Origin: Oxytricha trifallax
Lineage: Eukaryota; Ciliophora; Spirotrichea; Sporadotrichida; Oxytrichidae
NCBI GenBank assembly: GCA_000711775.1
Contig: ARYC01018507.1
Coordinates: 1 to 64,000 of the forward strand
Direction: 5' to 3'
Length of the DNA: 64,000 nucleotides
A model generated the notes under the pieces. It saw only the letters and a program-made list of their open reading frames with translations. It searched no databases and was not told where the DNA came from. Below are positions 52,181 through 63,624 of this stretch, one piece after another. Each line of letters begins with the position of its first letter. Within the stretch, counting starts at the first letter, position 1. Made by a program: the position numbers and the translations under genes.

Positions 52181-52197
52181 CAAAACCCCAAAACCCC
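52181..52197 (+). mobile_element. Telomere-like 17-mer, probable TBE-type transposon terminus
   Basis: CAAAACCCCAAAACCCC follows AAT and is the only C4A4C4 block in non-coding DNA of this window. Stichotrich telomeres are C4A4 repeats, and TBE DNA transposons of Oxytricha are known to end in 17 bp of telomere repeat within their terminal inverted repeats, inserted at an ANT target. Orientation puts the element body to the right. No matching G4T4 end and no transposase frame is seen to the right, so this is at most a solo or decayed end. Immediate flanks (AAAACTCTGAATCAAAA and TTTTGATAGAGTTT) are complementary and would form a hairpin with the C-rich block in the loop. Confidence 0.6.
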
Positions 52198-52810
52198 TTC
52201 AAAATTTTGATAGAGTTTCTATTATTAAAAAAGACTAATTAATCATAATTATAAGGTTTAAAAAGGTTTATGGAGGGGTTAAATGTTAAAATATAATAAA
52301 TTAAAAGAGTAATTTCAATTTTTAGGTGCAGTTTAAGATAGGAGTTATATAGATTTATATTTAAGATTTCGTTATGGTGCGATGATTATAGTGAAAAACA
52401 CAAACCTATTCTAAATTTCATATATAATTTCAAAAATCTCAATCAATTATGACTATTTTCAATTCGAATTGTATTTACCTTAATCTAATATAAAAAGACA
52501 TTAATAATTAAAGCAATTTTTATCGATAAGACTATTAAATATTGGAATCATTTCTATCTGGTAAGGAGAGCTGATTTTAAATCGGGAATAGCTTGAGAAT
52601 TCATATGTATGTATAATCCAAAATAAATATTAAAAAAAATATGAATAAATTACAAGAAAGTGAAATATTTAAAGTGAGAGATTAAATTTACAGTTCTATT
52701 TAAAAAATTAATTATAATTATTGTTCTTCTGATTAAATAAAAATAGAAAGAGAGCTTAAAAAAAATAATTATTTAAATTACTTTAGAAACATTGAAGGGA
52801 GAGCGAAAAT
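52198..52810. other. AT-rich DNA between telomere-like motif and satellite
   Basis: It has no protein-like frame; it contains only AT-rich sequence that could be the decayed interior of the transposon. Confidence 0.5.
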
Positions 52811-55410
52811 AGCACAGCTAATAAGCGGAAAAGTGTGCAGTTGCATTTAACGGATTCAAACTCGAAAAAGAGTTTGATTTCAAAAAGTTTTTCGGGGCGA
52901 CCATGGATCACCTATGATTGATCGATGTCAGTAAAAATTTGGTCGACAAGATTTCAATACTTTTGGACAAACTCAATTGCACGAGCCAAAAGAGCACAGC
53001 TATTATGGCGGAAAAGTGTGCAGTTGCATTTAACGGATTTCAAACTCGAAAAAGAGTTTGATTTCAAAAAGTTTTTCGGGGCGACCATGGTTCACCTATG
53101 ATTTATCGATGTCAGTAAAAATTTGGTCGACAAGATTTCAATACTTTTGGACAAACTCAATTGCACGAGCCAAAAGAGCACAGCTATTATGCTGAAAAGT
53201 GTGCAGTTGCATTTAAACGGATTCAAACTCGAAAAAGAGTTTGATTTCAAAAAGTTTTTCGGGGCGACCATGGTTCACCTATGATTTATCGATGTCAGTA
53301 AAAATTTGGTCGACAAGATTTCAATACTTTTGGACAAACTCAATTGCACGAGCCAAAAGAGCACAGCTATTATGCTGAAAAGTGTGCAGTTGCATTGTAA
53401 CGGAAGTCAAACTCGAAAAAGAGTTTGATTTCAAAAAGTTTTTTCGGGGCCGACCATGGTTCACCTATGATTTATCGATGTCAGTAAAAATTTGGTCGAC
53501 AAGATTTCAATACTTTTGGACAAACTCAATTGCACGAGCCAAAAGAGCACAGCTATTATGCTGAAAAGTGTGCAGTTGCATTTAACGGATTCAAACTCGA
53601 AAAAGAGTTTGATTTCAAAAAGTTTTTCGGGGCGACCATGGTTCACCTATGATTTATCGATGTCAGTAAAAATTTGGTCGACAAGATTTCAATACTTTTG
53701 GACAAACTCAATTGCACGAGCCAAAAGAGCACAGCTATTATGCTGAAAAGTGTGCAGTTGCATTTAACGGATTCAAAACCGAAAAAGAGTTTGATTTTCA
53801 AAAAGTTTTTCGGGGCGACCATGGTTCACCTATGATTTATCGATGTCAGTAAAAATTTGGTCGACAAGATTTCAATACTTTTGGACAAACTCAATTGCAC
53901 GAGCCAAAAGAGCACAGCTATTATGCGGAAAAGTGTGCAGTTGCATTTAACGGAATTCAAACTCGAAAAAGAGTTTGATTTCAAAAAGTTTTTCGGGGCG
54001 ACCATGGTTCACCTATGATTTATCGATGTCAGTAAAAATTTGGTCGACAAGATTTCAATACTTTTGGACAAACTCAATTGCACGAGCCAAAAGAGCACAG
54101 CTATTATGCTGAAAAGTGTGCAGTTGCATTTAACGGATTCAAACTCGAAAAAGAGTTTGATTTCAAAAAGTTTTTCGGGGCGACCATGGTTCACCTATGA
54201 TTGATCGATGTCAGTAAAAATTTGGTCGACAAGATTTCAATACTTTTGGACAAACTCAATTGCACGAGCCAAAAGAGCACAGCTATTATGCGGAAAAGTG
54301 TGCAGTTGCATTTAACGGATTCAAACTCGAAAAAGAGTTTGATTTCAAAATGTTTTTCGGGGCGACCATGGTTCACCTATGATTGATCGATGTCAGTAAA
54401 AATTTGGTCGACAAGATTTCAATACTTTTGGACAAACTCAATTGCACGAGCCAAAAGAGCACAGCTATTATGCGGAAAAGTGTGCAGTTGCATTTAACGG
54501 ATTCAAACTCGAAAAAGAGTTTGATTTCAAAAAGTTTTTCGGGGCGACCATGGTTCACCTATGATTTATCGATGTCAGTAAAAATTTGGTCGACAAGATT
54601 TCAATACTTTTGGACAAACTCAATTGCACGAGCCAAAAGAAGCACAGCTATTATGCTGAAAATGTGCAGTTGCATTTAACGGATTCAAACTCGAAAAAGA
54701 GTTTGATTTCAAAAAGTTTTTCGGGGCGACCATGGTTCACCTATGATTTATCGATGTCAGTAAAAATTTGGTCGACAAGATTTCAATACTTTTGGACAAA
54801 CTCAATTGCACGAGCCAAAAGAGCACAGCTATTATGCTGAAAAGTGTGCAGTTGCATTTAACGGATTCAAACTCGAAAAAGAGTTTGATTTCAAAAAGTT
54901 TTTCGGGGCGACCATGGTTCACCTATGATTGATCGATGTCAGTAAAAATTTGGTCGACAAGATTTCAATACTTTTGGACAAACTCAATTGCACGAGCCAA
55001 AAGAGCACAGCTATTATGCGGAAAAGTGTGCAGTTGCATTTAACGGATTCAAACTCGAAAAAGAGTTTGATTTCAAAATGTTTTTCGGGGCGACCATGGT
55101 TCACCTATGATTGATCGATGTCAGTAAAAATTTGGTCGACAAGATTTCAATACTTTTGGACAAACTCAATTGCACGAGCCAAAAGAGCACAGCTATTATG
55201 CGGAAAAGTGTGCAGTTGCATTTAACGGATTCAAACTCGAAAAAGAGTTTGATTTCAAAATGTTTTTCGGGGCGACCATGGTTCACCTATGATTGATCGA
55301 TGTCAGTAAAAATTTGGTCGACAAGATTTCAATACTTTTGGACAAACTCAATTGCACGAGCCAAAAGAGCACAGCTATTATGCGGAAAAGTGTGCAGTTG
55401 CATTTAACGG
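52811..55410. repeat. 182-bp tandem satellite, about 14 copies
   Basis: The unit contains GGGGCGACCATGGTTCACC, a GTCGACAAG stretch and GCACAGCTATTATGC, with spacing of 182 bp (CCATGG at about 52901, 53087, 53269 ... 55276; 14 occurrences). Units are over 95% alike, with early units carrying more small indels. Diagnostic variants (GATTGATCG versus GATTTATCG; AAAATGTTT versus AAAAAGTTT) recur in blocks: the units beginning near 54009, 54191 and 54373 reappear near 54737, 54919 and 55101, a 728-bp (4-unit) higher-order repeat. Short open frames on both strands are by-products; since 182 is not a multiple of three, phase changes at each unit. Confidence 0.97.
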
Positions 55411-56539
55411 TTTCATGAATAATCCAATTTTAATTATTTTTTATTTAATATTAAAAATATAATAAACTTTTTTCTTAATAGTTTTTTTAGGCACATTCTT
55501 ATTTTAATAGATATTTCTTGGAAATCATTATTTAACCTTTTATAAATATCTATTAATTTTGAAATATTTTCAAACTTATTCTTATCATTTTTATCAACAT
55601 ACATTTTTACAAAATATATATTATTTGTGATGTTTTGACATTTTATTCGATTAATTTTTTATACCAATAATAATTTTTAAGAGATTCATATTTATTATAA
55701 TCTTAAAAAACTCAAATTTTGTTTTTAAATCTTCAATATATATTTTTAAAGATATTGTTTATCTTTTAATATTTCAGTCAATCTTAAATTATAAAGTTTC
55801 ATTTAAACAATTAAATATCAAATTAAATGGATTATTTACTTTAATATTTTCTTCTTTTAAAGTTTATGTTTTTTTTGAATTAATAAAAACAAATTTCGTT
55901 TGTTTTTCTTCTATTTAATTACATTTTTTTTAAATTTAACGTTATAAGTTATGAACTATTAGTAATTTTTATATCATTGAAATTTATTAAAATTACCTTA
56001 TATATTTCTCTTCACATAAATCTTTATGTTACAACAAATTCCTTAAAATAATTTTTATTTCTTTCTAAATTTATAACAACTTCCTTTAAATAGTTAAACT
56101 TAGACATTATAGGATTACTAATTCTTATATATAATCTATTTTTAAAATTTATAATAGGAAAATTAATTAATGATTGAAATTAAAATAATTGTGTCATTTA
56201 CTCTGATTTTTTGTGAAGGATTAAATTTCATGATTTAATCTTGAAATTTTTATTTTTTTAATATGATTAAATTTATTATTTAAAATGAAATAATTGGCTT
56301 GAAATTAGGATCTTATATTATTCTATATAAAAAATAAACACTGTTTTTGTATAAAAAATTATGGGCATCTAATATGAGATATCCCCTTTTATATTCTTAT
56401 TTTTTACATCAGATTTATAATAGTAATATAACTATTGCTAGAATACATTTTTATTTGAAATATTTTTTTAAATTTTTAAAATGATAATTTCTAACTGTTA
56501 CTATTCTTAAAACATTTAATACATGATAGTCCCTATCGA
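55411..56539. other. AT-rich DNA right of the satellite
   Basis: It is extremely AT-rich, without coding signal or tandem repeat. The junction with the satellite at 55410 is abrupt. Confidence 0.6.
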
Positions 56540-56760
56540 AAAAATTTAAAATTAGATGGAATTCACAAATAAGGATACCCCTAATACATTTGCTAGAATC
56601 TAAATAATCAATTTTATTGCATAAAAACCAATAAAAAAATCACCCAAAATTAAATATGATTTATCTCGCTAATAGAAAGTTATAGAGGGTCATTTATAAT
56701 TTAATAAATTCTTTTTAATTAATTTACCAAATTCAAAATGTTTTTTTACAATGTTATATA
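56540..56760. repeat. Strongly decayed copy of the palindromic MITE
   Basis: Several family motifs occur in order with many changes: AAATTAGATGGAATTCAC, GATACCCCTAATACATTTGC, GATTTATCTCGCTAATAGA, ATAGAGGGTCATTTATA and a right end ACCAAATTCAAAATGTTTTTTTACAAT that mirrors the intact termini. It appears to be the oldest of the four copies. Confidence 0.5.
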
Positions 56761-56891
56761 TCAATAAATTTTATGGGTTTAAAATAGTTTTATTAGTCAA
56801 TAATAGCGGTTGCCTTAATTAATATTACTCTATTATAATGTTATTGATTATTTATTATAATATTTTAAATTAATTTTCTTAAACTAATTTA

Positions 56892-59246
56892 ATGGAATTC
56901 AAAAGTTATGAATTTATTCTAAGACAACGGTAAGAAGTTCAGTTTAAACTAGATCTGATTCAAAAAATAAAGCTATTGAACTCTATACACAAAGATATAT
57001 AAACTAATTTATGATGTATATCATTTTAAATATAATATATAAATTGAGATTGTATATTGGATAATGAATTGGATCATCTTATGTTAGATAAACTTTAGCA
57101 AAATGTTTAAGATATTCTCTCTATTCTTTGTGATCCAAGATTGATGTCTTTTAACACAAAATCTTAAAATCTTCATAATACTGTATAGCAATTAATGCAA
57201 AATCTAGAGTCACTTATAATCCAGAGCATTTCATAGAATGAAATTGAAAGTTTAGTGAACTTAGCGCAAATGCTGTTTCAAATTTAACTAGCAATCAATA
57301 ATTTTACACAATATTAATAAATTGAAGCTTTTGGAGAATAATAGTACAACATTTTACAATTAATTTATCAAGGAATACTGCTTAACTTATCAAAAGAGAG
57401 ACTTCCCCAGCATTCGCTTTACTTCAATAAAAACATAATAAGTCTAGTAAAAGTAGTCAACTAGATTTTGAAATTTGATTTGTCAATGAGCAATTTTAGT
57501 AATGGCTACTTTGTTCAATTACACTAGCAATTCCCTGTTTTAGATTCAAATAAAAGTGTTACTCAATAGATTATAATGGGCATGATTAGAGATATAATCA
57601 AACCTTCACATGAAAGTTTAAATTCAATTTCTTATATAAGAGGACGCCTTTTAAATAACCATGGCCTAGATAATAAACCAAATTTAAACATCTCTTTTAA
57701 AAGCAGAGAAGTTATAGTGCCTTTGCATATTTATGATAGAATGAATAGAATAATTTTTATGCATGAATTAGAGAGATCCATCTATAAACGTGAAAAAGAC
57801 TTCAACTTATAATACTTACACAATTTCATATAATCCCTGAGCCCTTATTCAAATTACTAATCTTAAGATGAATCTACTCTTAACTTATAAACCAAATAGA
57901 ATTTACACTAAAAACAATTAACTGTGCAAATTTCACTGTAATTATTAATTTAGCTTTTATTCAAGCATACAGGGAAATTGGTATAAACTGATGATTAAGA
58001 ATTTAAGATGGAACTGTTTTAATAATTGTATGTTGAACTCTCAGTGATTATTGATGTTTTGGATTACACTTAGTTTAATCAACTTGTTCAAGTCAAGAAA
58101 CTTGAAATTATATAAATTAAAAAGCTTTTTGGACATATTATTATGGTTTTTATATTTTTTAAATTGTTATTCGAAGATTCAGGTCAAAATCAATAAAATT
58201 CCTGAAAACACATTTCAAAAACATACTAAATTAGATGCTCTAAAAAACTGTGATTAAGGAGACTTATGAAACTGAAGTGGCTAAGAATTAGAAATAGTAA
58301 AAAGAAATTAGAGATCTATAGGTTATAAATCCATTAAAAACAAAATATTAACTGATATTATTTTCCTTTTATTAATATAAATATTAAACAGTTTAAATAA
58401 AATGAAAATAGGTAAGCCTATACGCCCAATAGCTCAGTCAATATTTTTCATTGTAAAATTAAAGTATCGAAAAGAAAGAAAATAGCAAATAAAATTTAAG
58501 AATAAGTTAAAATTAATATTAAGACAAAAAAGATTGCGACCAAGAATTTTCTATGATAGAAAATGTTTAAAATTTTGAAATTGATAATTATTTAAAGAAT
58601 TTAAGCTATTATTCTCAAGAATTGCTTATTCTGATCTTTTCTTTCACACTTAAGGTAATTAAATCTATATAAAAACTATTATTTTAACACTACTTGTTTA
58701 TAGAGACTGCAGAAAATAGTTAAAGTTAACAAAGTGAAGATTACTATGATGAGTGCTGTTTAGCTGGCATTTGACATTAATCACATTATAAATAGTATTT
58801 TGAATAGCCAGATATGCAAGAATGACAACGATTTTAAGCAAAGAATTATGAATATTCCTGATTTGGAAAAATGGAGGGTAAGTAGTTTAACAAAGCATCA
58901 ATTCATTAAACTTTTTCATGTCAGGATTTTATCAAATATTTACTGAATTTTACTAGATATTGATTAACGAGCTGACTGAGGGACAGTTAATAGACAGTGA
59001 TAATGTGATTTCAGAGGAGAGTAAAATAATGCATGATTTAAACATTATTCCATTTATTCTTACTATCTATTAATTATAATGAAATTAAAAAAAATTCATG
59101 ATGATGACTTTAAGCACATCTCATAGCAAAATTATAAGATGCACAAAAAGCCACCTATAAACCAGAGTGTGAGAATAAAACCAAGTTAATCATTATAAAT
59201 TCATTAATCCGTGAAGGAAAGCATCCAGTTTTTAAGATAAAAATGA
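56892..59246 (+). CDS. Large helical protein of unknown function, IES-interrupted
   Basis: ATG 56892 starts MEFKSYEFILRQRQEVQFKL. A GATA pointer joins it in frame (SIHKDNELDHLMLDK) to a main block from 57064 that stays protein-like to about 58160. That block includes DILSILCDPRLMSFNTKS, QNEIESLVNLAQMLFQIQLA, MGMIRDIIKPSHESLNSISY and VIVPLHIYDRMNRIIFMHEL. Later blocks are about 58245-58330 (KETYETEVAKNQKQQKEI), 58705-58880 (MMSAVQLAFDINHIINSILN), 58960-59050 (LINELTEGQLIDSDNVISEE) and 59100-59246 (DDFKHISQQNYKMHKKPPIN), ending TGA. It is almost entirely helical, without transmembrane or catalytic motifs I recognise. A scaffold or tethering protein is possible, but no family is claimed. Confidence 0.65.
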
Positions 59247-59477
59247 TACTAAAATCTATTTGTTAAATTTGATTAGATTTATTAACATTAAATTATCAGA
59301 AGGCATATTGTACATTATTAAGACTATATTTTTAGTGAGCATTTTAAATACAAATTAGTATTCAATAAAAAAGTAATAAATAAATCATTTTTTCCGCCGT
59401 TACAATGTTCTAGCATTAAATTATTTATCAGAATTAAACACTTATAATAAATAATATATTCAAAATCATTTTACAAA

Positions 59478-62022
59478 ATGTCGTAAAATTTTGACGATCA
59501 AATTTAACAAGATAATCTGTAGAACTAAAATGATCAATTTTAAGAAGAAGATCTTACAGACTAAATATAATATCAAGAACAGTAGAACTATTTTCAGTAA
59601 AATATGAATAAAAATTAGGTGATTAGTAAAGACTCAAAACATGGAAATTTTCAGTAATTGCAGGAGGATTAAGAAGAGGATTTAGAAGGGGATTTAGAGG
59701 AAAAAACGACAAATAATGATAATTACATGAATAATAGTTAGTTGGAATCGCATGATTTTGATGGAGACACGATAGATATTGGGCCAGTGGCAGAGGGAGT
59801 TGTGGTTATGTCTAATAGAATGGGAACTAAAGCTACTGATTTAAGTCTCATTCAAACTTCTAAATACAATTAATTTGGTGATGAAGATAAGATTCTTATT
59901 TTATAAATTTCGTTTTAATGAGTTCAAGTAAGTTAAAATTTACTTTATAACAAATTAATTTAATGAAGGGGCTGCTAACTTATCCTATACATCCTTTTTA
60001 AAACAATGCCTACCAAACATAACTCTAGGGACAATTTAGTACATGGATGAAGTTATGAACACTTTATTTGTGGCTTCTATTGGTGATTAGGCTTTAGTAG
60101 CCAGTGTTGGTCTTGGCAACATGACTTTCAATATGATGGGCTTATCTATCGCTTATGGTCTAAGCAGCACACTTGATACTTTGCTAATTATTATAAATAT
60201 AATTAAAGAAAATTGCTGTCGTAAGCCAGTGGAACCAAGAATTACAAGTTGTGTGGAGAGTATTTACACTAAGGGCGGGCTGTTATGTTCATTGGATTTG
60301 TTGCCGTATCTATTTTGCTCTGCAATTAACAAATTATATAGGTACAATAATTGTGCATAACAATTTTTCAATATTATAATGTTGCGCCAATATTTCATGC
60401 ATTGAATTAAGATCCACAAGTTGCTGTACTAACTCAAACATATCTCAGATAAAACTAATTTAATTAAATATAGAGTTCTTAATTAGTTTTATTTGATTAT
60501 ACTTGACACCTGGGTTCTTCAGTATTATCTATTTCTATTGAATTTATTCTTTTATTTTATAAACTTTTTATTTCGACATCTAACGTAAGCTCTTGATTTC
60601 CTTCTAAAAAGCACATATCGCCACAGCAATTCAGCTTATTGGTTCCTTCCTCCACGTAATCCTGAACTATATATTCATAAAATGGTTGAATTACTAAGTA
60701 ATTGGGCTAGCCATTTCCACGTCAATCTCAGCAGCACTAAATTTGATGATAATTTCCTTGTACACCTACCGCCACCCAGACTTCACAAAGACATTCTTCA
60801 TGCCTAAAATGTATATGTTTTCATAGAAAGACATGATATTTTACTTCAAGTTGGCCCTTCCTAGTGTCATGCTGCTGTGTCTGCCCTGGTGGGGGTTTGA
60901 GGTGCAGTTTTATATTGCTTCATAAGTTAGTTTGACACATGCAGCTGCTCAAGTTATCATGACTAATCAGTAATAAATATATTACTAAAATATCTAGCGT
61001 TTACTTGATTCATGTTTAGTATAAAATTTAATCTATGCAGTCTATGCTATTAAATTCCTTTGGGTATATCTGCCACCACATGCGTGCTTGTTGGCAATAG
61101 TCTTGGATTAAATTAAGGTGAATTGGCTAAGAAATATTATAGGATTGGACTCAAACTTCAAAATAGTATTCTATATTTAAAGATCGTAATAATCTGCATA
61201 TGTATAAAAATGTATTCCTCTATTAAAACTTGCAGCTATTGGATCAATAATTGTAGCTTCTAATGTACTACTCTTTCGCTCTTAAATCCCATGGTTATTC
61301 ACTTCAGACATATAACTGATTGAAATTTTACAGGAAACTTTACCAATCTATGCAATTTATAATTTCTTTGACTATTTACAAGGTACTTAGATTGGTACTA
61401 TAAAAGGCATGGGATTACAGAAATATGGTACTTTCACCAATGTAATTGCTTCAATTTAATTAAATATATCTTACTTCCTATTACTTTTATAGAAATAATT
61501 CATGTATTAATTATATTTAAGCTACTTGGCTGGTTGCAATCCCACTGAGCACATACCTTGCAATTCACTATTACCATCACATTAGAGGTATCTGGATTGC
61601 CCTGATTGTAAACACTATCCTGCAGTCAAGCATATACTTCATTATTTTGCAGAGATACGACTGGGATCAACTGGCTGAGCAGGTAAGTCTCAGAGTCAGT
61701 CTCTAGAATTAAGAGTAAATTGCCAAGGACTAAGCAAATGGCAATGGTGAGTTCCTATTGCTATAATCTCATAAATATTTAACAATAAATTATCTGTGAA
61801 AACCTATTTAAAATCATAAATTATGCAATATCATCAGATTTAAATGGTGAATAGTGTAAAAGCGAGGGCAGAAACAGCTGTGTTGTAGATTCAAATAGAT
61901 AATTTATAAAGTTTGAGATACATTAAACTGAGATATTGGATGGGCCTGGGAAAACTGATTTACACAGTGACACTGTTGATATACAAGAAGAGAACTACTA
62001 AGAAAATTATGATAAATAATGA
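59478..62022 (+). CDS. MATE-family multidrug/toxin efflux transporter
   Basis: ATG 59478 opens a Gln/Asp-rich cytosolic head (MSQNFDDQIQQDNLQNQNDQ). MATE helices follow: SYTSFLKQCLPNITLGTIQY, VASVGLGNMTFNMMGLSIAY (60080-60160), LSQASGTKNYKLCGEYLHQG with the family's characteristic SQA.G motif (60213-60290), IQLIGSFLHVILNYIFIKWL (60630), LALPSVMLLCLPWWGFEVQF (60850), a second-half GNSLGLNQGELAKKYYR (61100), FDYLQGTQIGTIKGMGLQKY (61375) and IRGIWIALIVNTILQSSIYF (61590). A hydrophilic tail ends at TGA 62020-62022. Twelve helices in two bundles are expected; MATE proteins export cationic compounds using proton or sodium gradients. IESs with pointers ATGAAG, TTGCT and AATGGTGA are resolved; others between 60330-60570, 61000-61050 and 61160-61230 are evident but unplaced. 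Confidence 0.9.
59881..59962 (+). other. 82-bp IES, pointer ATGAAG
   Basis: ATGAAG at 59881-59886 and 59963-59968. Joining gives NQFGDEGAANLSYTSFLKQC, linking the cytosolic head to the first MATE helix. Confidence 0.82.
60181..60212 (+). other. 32-bp IES, pointer TTGCT
   Basis: TTGCT at 60181-60185 and 60213-60217. Joining gives SSTLDTLLSQASGTKNYKLC, recreating the conserved MATE DTL.SQA.G motif. Without removal the downstream frame is wrong. Confidence 0.9.
61743..61842 (+). other. 100-bp IES, pointer AATGGTGA
   Basis: The 8-bp repeat AATGGTGA lies at 61743-61750 and 61843-61850. Joining gives KDQANGNGEQCKSEGRNSCV and brings the hydrophilic tail in frame to its TGA stop. Confidence 0.85.
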
Positions 62023-62238
62023 TTAAAACTCTTAATAAAATGATTCAGATTACAATTAATTAGAAAATTTATGTTAATACTAATAATTTTGCAATCAATA
62101 ATAACGTTAAAATTAAACATTAAGAGTTTATAATGCATAATTAGAATCAATATGAAATAAAAATTTAGTAACATCTTTTTGATATATTAAGATTTTCTAG
62201 ATAATCTAATTTATATTCGCAAATTAACTTAATATAAA

Positions 62239-63134
62239 ATGGAAAGCAACGAGCTCCAGAAGTTTGTCAATTAAATCTTTGCAAAGAAGGGAATAAACTT
62301 AATAATATAAGAATATTTATAGAATTTTATAATTAAAAAATTTATAACATCAATATTTTATTGTGTTTACCAGCAGTTAAGAACCTAGCAGCTGACTTTT
62401 CAGACGCCAGTAAGTTAATAAACAAAGTACACTCATTATGAATTTAATAAAATGAACAACTTTTGTGTGAATAATTTCAATGATAACTTAGTATTTACTT
62501 GTTTTTATAGTCTTGTACCAGCAGCTTTTCAACATTTTATATGACGAGAGAGTGGACTGCAAACTCATTAAGTCTCCCTTGCTTGATGTTAAAATGCAAA
62601 ATTGGAACAAAATCAATGCCACTATTTGCTTCAATTACTTGCAACAGCAATTCTACCTGGTTGCACCTACTATGAAAGCACTGGCACAGGGAAAGAACTA
62701 ATAAGTCATTGAAACCATGATTAAACACTTGATTATTGTAAATAAAGAAGATGTTTACAAGTATTATTATCATGTAATTATTTGTTAATAGGTTTTATCA
62801 TTCAGCAATAACTCAACTCAAGATTTATGTATAGAATGTTTGGTAGATATTAAATATGTATGAGATAGACTATATCACTAAGTAAAATATTTTAACTCAA
62901 GGCAGCTAGTTTGATACATATCTAGATGATGATGCGATCAGAGACATTGCAGATGTGGTGGAGACTGATAAATAGCTTTACAACGAAGATGAGGCTCAAA
63001 TGCTGAATCAAAGCTCACATGGTGCTGCTGTCCAAGTGGAGGGCAAGAGCAAAGTACAACTCAATGAGAGTGATATGCAACAACTATAGAAGAGTGCAGA
63101 GAAAAACAAACAAAATATTAAAATAAAATTATGA
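62239..63134 (+). CDS. CH-like (SPEF1/CLAMP-type) domain protein
   Basis: ATG 62239 gives MESNELQKFVNQIFAKKG. After an AT-rich gap, PAVKNLAADFSDA (to 62409) and, past a GTAAGT...TATAG intron (62410-62510), LYQQLFNILYDERVDCKLIK and MQNWNKINATICFNYLQQQ follow. The order nl..DFSDa, a hydrophobic helix, then K..NW..iN fits the CH_2 domain of sperm flagellar protein 1, which binds microtubules in cilia. That role fits a ciliate but is inferred. The last block, 62901-63134, is an acidic tail (FDTYLDDDAIRDIADVVETD ... LNESDMQQLQKSAEKNKQN) ending at TGA. The gap between the first two blocks and one near 62770-62900 contain unplaced IESs. Confidence 0.62.
62410..62510 (+). other. Probable spliceosomal intron (101 nt)
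   Basis: GTAAGT follows GACGCCA and the segment ends GTTTTTATAG; removal joins DFSDA to ILYQQLFN in frame. No pointer-like repeat of useful length was seen at the junctions. Confidence 0.65.
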
Positions 63135-63624
63135 ATTATAAATTATAAAATAGGATTATTTATAGTGGCATATAAAATTAGAGATAAAAATAATATTTAT
63201 GGATAATAATTATTTATAAAATATCGATGACGATAATGATTTTAGCAGAGACCTTAACAATTAATGATAAACATTTGACTTATTTATGAGACTTTTATTT
63301 GACTTAAAAATTGGTTTATATATAAATAGATAGATATGTTGGATATACTGATTTATTTGTAGGTCTTAAGACCAATATATTATAAAGCAATTAATTTATT
63401 AGTTTCACATTCACTTCCAAGTCAGACACCTGAGATTACCATACTCACAGTTACTCTTTCAAAGTTCATAATTCAAATATTTATAATTTATATTTCTATT
63501 CTCAAATGTCAGACTTAGTCATGTATGCTATTTAACTCTACTAGTTCATATTAGTTTTAATTATAATTGCTTTAAAAATTATCAGTAATTTGTAGTGATA
63601 CATTTGATTTGCAAAATAGTTCGG
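63135..63624. other. AT-rich spacer between convergent genes
   Basis: The CH-like gene ends from the left and the RGG gene ends from the right. No coding signal lies between. Confidence 0.5.

Noticed and set aside
52181-52197. A true chromosome end
   Set aside because: The sequence continues for 12 kb with genes on the right, and only two C4 blocks are present.
52811-55410. Repeated 60-98 residue open frames on both strands (for example those beginning MIDVSKNLVDKIS and MNHGRPEKLFEIK)
   Set aside because: They are created by the 182-bp satellite. The unit length is not a multiple of three, the frames change at each unit and no selection for protein is visible.
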